From the NCBI GenBank assembly GCA_017654935.2, contig CM065704.1:16750661-16814660 (forward strand): a stretch of DNA of 64,000 nt, in the 5' to 3' direction. Position numbers and translations under genes: made by a program. Under the pieces are notes generated by a model. The model saw only the letters and a program-made list of their open reading frames with translations. It was not told where the DNA came from and did no database searches. The stretch's first letter is position 1, and every line of letters starts with the position of its first letter. This DNA is from Phymorhynchus buccinoides. Its lineage: Eukaryota > Mollusca > Gastropoda > Neogastropoda > Raphitomidae. This document shows positions 30,316-64,000 of this stretch, piece by piece.

Positions 30316-30577
30316 CATGGGTGCTCCTGGGAAATTTCAGAAATCCTGCAAGCCCCTGCGGAGTGCAGGGACAGCGCCCCTCCTGGGGATTCTGGGGGAC
30401 AATGCCCCCTGGAAGCTGAAAGGAAAACAAGTTTCCAATGTAACTGACAGGCACTTTCACTTCTGGTTAAACTTCATGACCTCTATAACCAGCAAAATGC
30501 ATCTTCTCCAATTCTCATAATCCGGCAACACCGGCTCCAGGCAAAAAAAAAAAATCCTGAAAGCAGGAGCATCCATG
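30316..30577. mobile_element. MITE (CATGGGTGC family) with 6-bp target duplication
   Basis: Left end CATGGGTGCTCCTGG, right end AAGCAGGAGCATCCATG, flanks GGCATG at 30310-30315 and 30578-30583. The interior CTCCAATTCTCATAATCCGG matches the copy at 56231. Confidence 0.85.
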
Positions 30578-30654
30578 GGCATGATTCTTGTGAAATACTT
30601 CTGTCTAAATGAATCTGATGGAATCCTGCTAGTTTTGTTCACTGTGTTTGTAAT

Positions 30655-30680
30655 CCACCCCCCCCCCCCCCCCCCCCCCC
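30655..30680. repeat. C homopolymer
   Basis: An uninterrupted or nearly uninterrupted run of C. Long C or G runs recur at 31744, 40558 and 47816. Confidence 0.9.
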
Positions 30681-31472
30681 ACCAAAATCTGATGAAATAT
30701 CTGTCTTTTTTAAAAACATTTAATGAAATTCATGCAGTGGGTCTGCATGAGTATACTGAACGAAAATAGAATTATTTTGAAGACAGAAATATTTCACGAG
30801 AATCGTGCCTCACAGATGTCACAGTTGGATGGAAATCGCACGTGTCATCCGGCCCCTTGTAGTGTTAAAGTGTGTTCAAAATGTTATGCAGGATAGTTTA
30901 CAAGTTTAGGATTGTGGATGTGTGTGTGTGTGGGGGGGATATTTTCTCCGAACTTTATCTTAGCTTGTCCGAAGAAAAACAAAAAAAGAGCAATCATGTC
31001 TTGAAAGAAGCAAGAGATTGAAAACATGTGGAAGTTTGTCATTTTTGTTTGCATTGTTCTTGCGCAGTTTGTAGTCGCATCATTTTAAGTCGTGTGCATG
31101 ATTTGATAATTCAACAGATGCCAGTCTTCATCCGCCATTTCCATTTCAACAGCTCAATGTATCATTTTTAAAGGGGAAATTAAGTTTGGAAGCGAATGTT
31201 TCTGAAATTGCTCCTTACAGTTAGAAGATAATTGTCACTCATGTTTTTTGGCGTAAGTATGCTTCAGTAGTTAATAAATTTAATTTCAAAGAATTAAGTT
31301 TTCGACTCCATGGGGACAACAGCCATATTCCTTGTTTTGAGCCCACTTAAGAGTACATGCCCCCTGAATATGACGTCACGGTCACCTCTTACTAGTGCCC
31401 ATCAAAAAGGTTCTCATGTCGGTGGTGCCCATACAGTAAGCCTAAGTGTGTGTGTGTGTTAATGATCAGATG
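30681..31472. other. Intergenic, no feature seen
   Basis: AT-rich unique sequence with short GT runs (30918-30932, 31448-31459). Confidence 0.4.
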
Positions 31473-31736
31473 CATGGGTGCAACTGGAGAAAATCCAAAA
31501 ACAGGCAAGGCAGGGGTCCAGGGGCTGCCCAGGCCCCTGGCAGGGTATTGCGACTAAAACTTCCGGCTGCTATTTGCTTCTCAACTGAAGAACGATGTTG
31601 CTTGGAACGAAAACGAAATTAACTTTGAATCAAATTTTTGTGTTGGTGGTCCAATTTTTGAAAAACAGGCACCGCCTGGTTTTCAATTTTAAAAAACAGG
31701 CACCGCCTCGTATCCAAGGCAAGGTTGCATCCATGT
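31473..31736. mobile_element. MITE related to the CATGGGTGC family
   Basis: Ends CATGGGTGCAACTGGAG and GGTTGCATCCATG. The interior AGGCAGGGGTCCAGGGGCTG resembles 42340-42420 and 56262-56290. No clear target duplication is seen. Confidence 0.6.
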
Positions 31737-31743
31737 TAGATAG

Positions 31744-31808
31744 AGGGGGGGGGGGGGGGGGGGAGAGAGAGAGAGAGAGAAAACTTGAACTTTATTTTGC
31801 AAGGATAA

Positions 31809-31840
<32 letters not shown>
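31744..31840. repeat. G run and GA repeats
   Basis: About 20 G followed by (GA)n, then a second (GA)n at 31809-31836. Confidence 0.9.
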
Positions 31841-32260
31841 TTTGTTAACACCAGACCATAATTAAGAGCCTCTCAACCTTCCTTTTGTTCTTTACCTGGT
31901 CAGTGTGTCAGTATGTTGCTGTTGAGTGAAGTGAGCCTTTGTTCCTGATTGTATCCTAGTACAGTACAGTACAGTATATTGAGCTTTAGGCCAACATGTC
32001 AAGTCTCTGTTGGGGTGACCGCGACGTCACAATGTGGTGTAACATGGCGGCCTTCTCAAACCTTCAATCTGGCCCTTTTCAATGGCGTTTTTACGTTTAT
32101 CTTAACTGAAATCACATTTCTATTTGCAGGTGGAAGCCCATTTATTTACGATCTTGCAATAGAGATCAACTTCCATTCGAACTTAATGTCCCCTTTAGGG
32201 TGTTCATTACGCGCAATTCTGTGAAAATAAGGCTTGATGGGCCAAGAGCAAAAACGACCT
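31841..32260. other. Intergenic, no feature seen
   Basis: Unique sequence with no coding or repeat signal that I can support. Confidence 0.35.
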
Positions 32261-32880
32261 GGGCCTGTATTCATGTTGAGATAGCATGAGACTTAGCATG
32301 ATGCTAACTTAGAAGCTCTTCCAATGTCCTATAGGGTTTAATAGGACTTTTGGAAGAGCTTCTAAGTTAGCATGATGCTAAGTCTCATGCTATCTCAACG
32401 TGAATACAGGCCCTAAATCCTATAGGACATTGGAAGAACTTCTAAGTTAGCATCATGCTAAGTCTCATGCTATCTCAACGTGAATACAGGCCCTGGACCT
32501 GTATTCACGTTGAGATAGCATGAGACTTAGCATGATGCTAACTTAGAAGCTCTTCCAGTCCTATAGGGTTTAATAGGACTTTTGGAAGAGCTTCTAAGTT
32601 AGCATGATGCTAAGTGTCATGCTATCTCAACGTGAATACAGGCCCTAAATCCTATAGGACATTGGAAGAGCTTCTAAGTTAGCATCATGCTAAGTCTCAT
32701 GCTATCTCAACGTGAATACAGGCCCTGGGACGGTATTCATGTCGAGATAGCATGAGACTTAGCATGATGCTAACTTAGAAGCTCTTCCAATGTCCTATAG
32801 GATTTAATAGGACTTTTGGAAGAGCTTCTAAGTTAGCATCACGCTAAGTCTCATGCTATCTCAACATGAATACAGGCCCT
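32261..32880. repeat. Cluster of long palindromic MITE copies
   Basis: GGGCCTGTATTCATGTTGAG, ATAGCATGAGACTTAGCATG and their reverse complements alternate, making several near-perfect hairpins of about 150 bases. Extra half units begin CCCTAAATCCTATAGGACAT. A single complete copy lies at 37262-37418. Confidence 0.88.
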
Positions 32881-33034
32881 GGTTTATAAGTGGACCAGCA
32901 TTCATTCCTTTGGTCAGGAATGATGTCACATGTGCCATTTTTCAGTAATTTCAGACAAGATTTGTTTTCTTTCATGTTACAGATAGGTTGAACAACGGAC
33001 CTTAAAATGGAAGGTTTATTATTTTTTTAAATGC

Positions 33035-33290
33035 TTGATGTCCCCCCTCGTGGGGGATACCAGGGGGTCTTTCGTGCAAATAGTTCCCCCTACCTTCTGT
33101 GCTAGCAACTTCCTTTTTTATGTATCACTCTCTTTGACTCTGACTTTTCCCTTTTGCTTACTAACATCTACTATCTTTCTGCCTTACTGGTCCATTCTCC
33201 TGCCTTTGTGTTCTATTTCCATAACGGCAGTATGATGCATCTGCACAGCATGACGGGAGACTGTCCGAGGGATTGAAGAAGAAAAAGTAT
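33035..33290 (+). repeat. Dispersed repeat with CTTTTGCTTACT block (copy 1)
   Basis: GGGGATACCAGGGGGTCTTT, then AGTTCCCCCTACCTTCTG and ATCTACTATCTTTCTGCCTT, ending in GAAGAAGAAAAAG. Matching copies lie at 47793-48125 and 50697-51020. The structure (3' GAA-rich tail) suggests a SINE or LINE 3' end; the class is not determined. Confidence 0.7.
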
Positions 33291-33321
33291 GCTTGATGCA
33301 TCGTTTTCAGTCAATTTCATC

Positions 33322-33355
<34 letters not shown>

Positions 33356-33356
33356 T
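33322..33356. repeat. GT microsatellite
   Basis: (GT)n of about 30 bases. Confidence 0.9.
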
Positions 33357-33471
33357 CAAATATAACGAGACAGTTGAGAACTCTGATGGTTCATCAACAT
33401 TTACATAATTATAGGGCATACTTGAAAGCGAGATTTGAGCCCTTTTCAGCATGTAATATGCAGGTAAATGT

Positions 33472-33785
33472 TGCCGTATTTTATGGACTATAAGACACAT
33501 ATAAGCATTCTGATTTTGTTTGAACTTTTCTTACTATATTATTAGGCATATTATAAAGTGCAGAGTGCTCAGTCTGGTTGAAAAAAAGTCGCCTTATAGT
33601 CAGTAAAATATGCAAATTTGTCCTTATAGTCTGTAAAATATGCAAATGTTTGTCCTTATAGTCTGTAAAATATGCAAATGTTTGTCATAGTCTGTAAAAT
33701 ATGCAAATGTTTGTCCTTATAGTCTGTAATATATGCTAATTTTTGTCCTTAAAGTCTGTAAAGTATGCACATTTTTGTACAGTAC
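33472..33785. repeat. CGTATTTTATGGACTATAAG MITE end and about 30-bp tandem repeat
   Basis: 33472-33600 matches the MITE family at 63118. It is followed by about six units of TATAGTCTGTAAAATATGCA plus AATGTTTGTCCT. The tandem unit appears to come from the MITE end (TTATAGTCnGTAAAATA). Confidence 0.7.
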
Positions 33786-33928
33786 TCCCAGTTATACAAG
33801 AATGGAAGTAAACGTTGAATTGGGAATTGGGATAAGGACCTGTGTGTTGCTCCATATGTGTGTGTGTGACAGAAATGTATTCGACTGAGCTTCTGGTCCT
33901 GTATGACTGCGTATTAGACATTCAAAAC

Positions 33929-34308
33929 TAGAGTTGAGAACCGGTTCAAAAATCCGAACCGGTTTTAAACCCAGTTTTCCTTCTTCGAACCGGTTTTATC
34001 GAACCGGATTTTTTTAACCAGTACTCGCATCACTATAGTTGCCATAAATCAGCCATGGTTGCACCATACAAAGTCAAGTCAAAGCCATACACCACCACAA
34101 ACTAGAAACAGCTAGTCTTGGTTTACAAACACCCATTCTGCGCTGATATTTACTGTTGCTCTTCGATAAGAATGTCGTTATTCTAAGAAAACCTTACTTT
34201 CAGTTTGCAGTTAAAAAACCGGTTCAGAGCAACTCGAACCGGTTTTTCGAACCGCGAAATTTTAGCACCGGTTTTTCGGTTCAAACCGGTTTTTTTCCCC
34301 CACCTCTA
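33929..34308. mobile_element. hAT-like MITE with 8-bp target duplication
   Basis: Ends TAGAGTTG and CACCTCTA (inverted, one mismatch). The flanks TTCAAAAC at 33921-33928 and 34309-34316 are identical. The interior is full of AACCGGTTTT words. An 8-base duplication with TAGAG/CTCTA ends fits hAT elements. Confidence 0.85.
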
Positions 34309-34316
34309 TTCAAAAC

Positions 34317-35093
34317 GGAGATTAGTATGTAAATTAGGCTAAACAGCCAATCGTTTTGGGAGTTTACGTACTATTCCCCGTGTTGACTGTCTAATTCATA
34401 CTCATGGCTACAGGGCCTGGAGTTTAGGCTATTGAACCAGTCATCAGTTTTAAAGACCCACCAGATCACATGACAAAATCACGGGTTTCACGTGCTTTCC
34501 CTTTTATAGCTGATAAATCTTGTTTTGACCAGGTTTGACTCCCATACAAATGCCCCCAAATTTGAAACGAAACATCATTTTAAAGAGCAGTCTCAATTTT
34601 AAGTTGTGTGAATTTGTATGTGGGTCACAGCTACCCAGAAAAACCCCAAGGTGGGTCAGTGTGTCTTTAAAGATGCCACGAACCCTTTTTACCAATATTC
34701 ATTATGATCAATACATTACTTAATGCTTGGAACCAATAGATGTTTTAAATTTTTTTTAATGCAAACGTATAATATGAAATGACATGCTCTTGTTCAAGTT
34801 TTAAAATCCATGCCCGTTATACAATTCGTACATCTCAAAGACAGTCCAAACATAAACATCATCACAAGCAGTCCATTAGAGTTCCACACAGTTTATTTTC
34901 CCGACATCAATATTACAAAAGAAGCTGTACTCCCAAATACTCTTTAACAATGAACTGTGTCAGTGTTAAACAAACACACACAATAACTACAAACGCCTCG
35001 AAGCATGTAAACTTCTTAGCTTTGCCCATTTGATGCGAATTACTAATCTGTGAAATGTGATTTGGCAAGCTGTCATTAGCGCCTTGCATAATA
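34317..35093. other. Intergenic, mostly unique
   Basis: 34325-34440 (ATGTAAATTAGGCTAAACAG, then CAATCGTTTTG) is shared with 62289-62400, so it is part of a dispersed repeat. Nothing else is recognised. Confidence 0.45.
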
Positions 35094-35658
35094 CAGACAA
35101 ACCTCTATTTTAAGACTTCCAAAATGTCCGGAAAAATCGGTCGTAAATTGGAGGGGTTGTATGACGGAGGTTTTCACTGGCAGCCGTAGAAAGAAAAAGG
35201 TTCAGCACAGTTCATACTCTCTTCTTCATGCACACATACAATGACATATTAAAACTGGATTTGGGTCTTTCCAACTCCATAGGATTGTGCAATCGATGTA
35301 TTACAGCTTCACTTCGCCGACTTCTGTTAATCACCTCCACTCTCGTCCAAAGTCAGTGGTTTTCTTTTTCAAAGTCAGTGGTTTTCGTGCTTTTCCTACG
35401 CTTTCCGCCATCTTTTCTACAACAAGGGAAGCGACTCCGCTTTCAGGCCCTTGACCGTGGTTGTTTCCCTTTGCTCGAAGTCTATGCAGACGACAACAAC
35501 GGTCATAAAAACCAACAAAATGGCGGTCGTAAGTCGCGTTTTAGAGGAAGTCGTTTAAGAGAGGTCGTTTACATAGTAAAATGCATCCGTGCCAACAAAT
35601 CCGGTCTCAAATGAGAGGTGGTCGCTTAACAGAGGGTCGTAAAATAGGGGTTTGTCTG
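35094..35658. mobile_element. TA-flanked DNA element, Tc1/pogo-like ends
   Basis: The ends CAGACAAACCTCTATTTTAA and AAATAGGGGTTTGTCTG are inverted and flanked by TA (35092-35093, 35659-35660). No transposase is seen. Confidence 0.78.
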
Positions 35659-36008
35659 TACACACATTGTCTTTGGACCGACGACACAAAATACGACATC
35701 AATGCACTGAATCGGTTCAATCCACAGGCAAGGCTTACACAGTGACTAAAGCTAAATCTTCTTGTTTTCATAAGAAGCACAACATACGATTCTTTTTTGT
35801 TGTTGAAAATTCGACAAAATGGCACAGACAGACAGACACACATTTAAAACACTTTTGATCCACACAAAGCAGGGCGTTTCGCATTTCACAATTACAGTTT
35901 TCATCATACTTCAGAGGCATGTTTTCCTGGACCCGAACATCAAAACCATTCACCTCTTGAGATGACAAAAGTCAAGCATGCTTGTGAATATTCAATGTGT
36001 TGCTTTAA
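35659..36008. other. Intergenic, no feature seen
   Basis: Unique AT-rich sequence. Confidence 0.35.
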
Positions 36009-36460
36009 CCCTTTCACCACCAAAGTCGCATTTTAGCACCACAGTGATTATAACACCTATGTCACCAAAAGGCATCAAATTGGGGTCTATTATCCAAGGA
36101 CCCTATTGTCTTAGTTTTGGGAAGTAAGGATAGACCTTAGTTCATATATGTCACATCTATGTCACCAAAACTGCAAAAGGCATCAAATTGGGGTCTGTTA
36201 TCCAAAGACCCTATTGTCTTAGTTTTGGGAAGTAAGGATAGACCTTAGTTCATATATGTCACATCTATGTCACCAAAAGGCATCAAATTGGGGTCTGTTA
36301 TCCAAAGACCCTATTGTCTTAGTTTTGGGAAGTAAGGATAGACTTTAGTTCATATGATATATGTCACAGAAGAATCCGCAATACTGCAGATGGATTTTGT
36401 TCTCTACCCAGGTAAATTTAATGGACATTTTTGGCTGAAATATGGCTGGCGGTGAAAGGG
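36009..36460. mobile_element. TTAA-flanked MITE (CCCTTTCACC family)
   Basis: TTAA at 36005-36008 and 36461-36464, with ends CCTTTCACCACCA and TGGCGGTGAAAGG. An inner stretch of about 100 bases (CTATGTCACCAAAAGGCATC, then AAATTGGGGTCTGTTATCC) occurs three times in tandem. Confidence 0.82.
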
Positions 36461-36464
36461 TTAA

Positions 36465-36999
36465 TGGAATGTGGTCATCTTTAGTGTAGGTTCATGTGAG
36501 GCAGATTCAACAAAACCTGTTGATTTTTAATTTAATGAAAAAAAGGGTTCAATGTTTACATCGTTTTGTCTTCTCTGTTCACAGGACCCAACATAGGAAC
36601 AGCTCTTGTTCTGCTACTTTCTTTCTGCAGCATAGAATTCAATTATTTTCAACCACACTTATTATCCAGAAAACAAAACAAATTAATAAATAGCAAGCAA
36701 ACGAATAAAAAAAGAAACCACCCAACCAAATTCTAGATACCACGCTAACTTATATATTACTGAAGATTCCCCCCAAGACGAAGTGTGGCTGCCTACGTGG
36801 CGGGGTAATCAAAAACGGTCGTACACGTAATGTTCTCATCCCTAGCTGATGCATTTGTACCATAGTGTTCAAGTGCTTCGGCTGTTGGGATGATCCCTGG
36901 AGTCTTTTAGCCAGGGTAAGCCAACAACAACGAATTACTGAAGATGAGCCAACACTCCAATGCTCCTTCCCTCTGACTAAGCACAAGATTTGATTTTAA
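36465..36999. other. Intergenic, no feature seen
   Basis: Unique sequence. Confidence 0.35.
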
Positions 37000-37237
37000 C
37001 GCTTTCATCACCACTGTCACCTCTTGGCACTACAATGATTTAACACCCATGTCACTAAAAGGCATCAAATGAGGGTCTGCTGACCAATGACGTTATGTTC
37101 TTAATTTTGGGAGGTAAGGATAGGCCCTATTTTATGCATGTCATAGAGGAATCCCCAATATTGCAGATGAAATCTTTTCTCTACCCGGGTAAGTTTAATG
37201 GAAAACTTTGGCTGAAAAATGGCTGGCATTGAAAGGG
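37000..37237. mobile_element. TTAA-flanked MITE (CCCTTTCACC family)
   Basis: TTAA at 36996-36999 and 37238-37241. The inner CACTACAATGATTTAACACC and GGGAGGTAAGGATAGGCC match the other copies. Confidence 0.8.
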
Positions 37238-37261
37238 TTAAGGAAGTCTAAACTAAACATC

Positions 37262-37418
37262 AGGACCTGTATTCACGTTGAGATAGCATGAGACTTAGCA
37301 TCATGCTAACTTAGAGGCTCTTCCAAAAGTCCTATTAAATCCTATAGGACATTGGAAGAGCTTCTAAGTTAGCATCATGCTAAGTCTCATGCTATCTCAA
37401 CGTGAATACAGGCCCTGG
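37262..37418. mobile_element. Palindromic MITE, single copy
   Basis: CCTGTATTCACGTTGAGATA at the left is the reverse complement of TATCTCAACGTGAATACAGG at the right; the arms extend about 70 bases. It is the unit of the cluster at 32261-32880. Confidence 0.88.
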
Positions 37419-37553
37419 ATTCCTTTCTTCTTCTACCATGTACATTTTTATTAATTCCACACCCCCTTTTTTTGTTGATAGAAGATTGAATGGTTCATTC
37501 TTCAACTACAGCGGAACAGCATTGGTGAGAATAATATTCACAAAGAAAATGTA

Positions 37554-37672
37554 ACCGTATTTTTCTGGACTATAAGGCGATACTTTTCCCCCAGACTAAG
37601 ACCCCTGCGCATAATAATATGGTAAGAAAATAGAATAACAAAATCTGAATTCTGTGTCAAATTTGTATTACC
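37554..37672. repeat. MITE fragment (CGTATTTTTCTGGACTATAAGG)
   Basis: CCGTATTTTTCTGGACTATA and AGACCCCTGCGCATAATAAT match the left half of the family at 63118. Confidence 0.6.
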
Positions 37673-37682
37673 TTATACTAAG

Positions 37683-38064
37683 TGTAGAGTAGCACAGTGG
37701 TAACGCGTTCGCTTCGTGTCAAGTAAACCCGAGTTCGAACCTGGGTACAGGGGATTTTTCCTCTCACTTTGCACTAGGCCTTACGGTCTGAACGTGGAGT
37801 CTTTCGGGTGAGACGATAAACCGAGGTCCCGTGTGCCCATGCATTTAGCACACGTTAAACACAGTGGCAATGAAAAAAGTTGTCATTTGGTCAAAATTTA
37901 CCCCCCTCCCTTCCTTCCTCATCAGTCACACAAAAATCGCATGCAAAATATTTATTAAAAAAATTGGGTGGCACGCCTCTGACTGCGACGCGCTCTCCAG
38001 GTGGGAGCAACCCGAATTTCACAGAGACGCCTCTGTGACTATAAAGTACCTAACCTAACCTAAA
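37683..38064 (+). mobile_element. tRNA-derived SINE (family 1), full copy
   Basis: The head GTGTAGAGTAGCACAGTGGT has an A-box-like start. GAGTTCGAACCTGGG at 37731 is B-box-like. Then come the central CTTTCGGGTGAGACGATAAA and the end CTCTGTGACTATAAAGTACC with a CTAAC repeat tail. Confidence 0.82.
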
Positions 38065-39031
38065 GTTCCCCCCAAAATATGGTAAAGTCAAAATTTATCA
38101 TAGGGTCCTTACAGATGCTAAAAAAACATGGACTTAATTTCTCTAGACACCCTTCCAATTCTTCTTCTCAGAATATAACTTTTTTTTCCATGCAAATTTC
38201 TTCAACAGCATGCTATTTTGAGGGGACAAGAGAAAACAACACCCAACAAACATCCACTGAACAATCGGAACAAACTATTCATTGAAACAATGTTTTCTTT
38301 GAACAAGCCAAATCAATGTAAAACGAGGTAAACTTTGATAAACATGCAAGTGGTCACAAGTCCAGTAAAAAAAACGTTGAAAGAGGCACATACCTGTGCA
38401 AAGCGTCACTAGAGGACGCTGCACAGGACCCTGACTCTACTGGTGAGTGTCACATCTTGCTGCACGGAACGGACAAGTTTTGGAAGGCCAACGTTTTCAG
38501 CCAACGTTTAAGTTCATTACAGGGGTCAAGAGGCTCCTAGGTCGAAATCCTGTGAAAAAACACAGAACACAAATACTCTCCTAAAACACCTGACCCTAAA
38601 AATATAAAAAAATCGATAGATTTATACGCAAATGATACTGTTTTTCATGCCAACATTCATTCATCCAACCTATCTTTTGTTTACAAACACATCGCCTCAT
38701 CGCCTTGGAGAAAGTCTTTTTTAAGACAAAAATTTAGTTTTTTTTTTTTACTTCGCTTCTTTTCCCATCTTCACCTGTTTGTGTTAATGTGTAGCGTTGT
38801 GATGTCTTTTAGTTCAGGTATAAACGATACTGTTTTCTAATATTATTTCATATGTATCAATGCACATTCATTTGGTTGCGGATTCTTGCAGCTGCTCAAT
38901 CATCAAACGCACACAATTCACAACGACGTTGAACACATAAGATTTCCGTCGACAACAGTGAAAGTAGTCCCCACAAGGTCTTTGCCCTACAAAGCCCAAA
39001 GTTCTACATCAGTCGGGCTGCTTTAAAAACA
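38065..39031 (-). other. Likely PRPF40 3' untranslated region and flank
   Basis: It follows the PRPF40 stop codon on the minus strand. No repeat family is recognised here. The poly(A) site was not determined. Confidence 0.4.

Positions 39032-64000
<24,969 letters not shown>

Noticed and set aside
37683..37760. A true tRNA gene
   Set aside because: It has A- and B-box-like parts but no full cloverleaf that I could support, and it is the head of a repeated SINE.

Overview
This window is animal genomic DNA: AT-leaning, dense in microsatellites, minisatellites and short DNA transposons, with small exons bounded by GT/AG introns. The two protein-coding genes match animal proteins closely. The repeat content (DIRS-type retroelement, tRNA-headed SINEs, TTAA-flanked and TA-flanked MITEs, LINE tails ending in ATT repeats) suggests an invertebrate, most likely a mollusc and perhaps a gastropod. 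The species is inference and cannot be fixed from the sequence alone.

Two genes converge tail to tail. On the + strand, positions 1316-24128 carry the last eight coding exons of SMARCAL1, an annealing helicase of the SNF2 family that acts at stalled replication forks. All exon joins keep the frame and end at a stop codon. On the - strand, positions 64000 down to 39032 carry the last twelve coding exons of PRPF40, the U1-associated, FF-domain pre-mRNA splicing factor. About 15 kb of repeat-rich sequence lies between the two stop codons (24129-39031). The 5' parts of both genes lie outside the window.

Layout: 1-24128, SMARCAL1 exons separated by tandem arrays. These include 22-bp, 34-bp and 67-bp arrays and a roughly 7.8-kb array of a 115-bp unit that is split by a 3.46-kb DIRS-like element. 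24129-39031, intergenic: a 41-bp array that begins in the SMARCAL1 stop-codon region, an 87-bp array, a truncated LINE, MITEs, palindromes and SINEs. 39032-64000, PRPF40 exons separated by MITEs, SINEs, a 20-bp array and four arrays or copies made from PRPF40 exon edges.

The most striking signal is recurrent. Many of the tandem arrays are copies of an exon edge: the last or first bases of a coding exon, its splice site and some intron. This is seen at three SMARCAL1 exons and four PRPF40 exons, eight exon edges in all. One PRPF40 array contains units that each look like a 30-nt in-frame microexon with its own acceptor and donor. Other notable points are the DIRS element, whose ends and internal complementary region show a recombination junction at a CA dinucleotide; a PCNA-binding-like PIP box and acidic tail at the C-terminus of this SMARCAL1; and a MITE family with 6-bp target duplications that has inserted into two of the exon-edge arrays.
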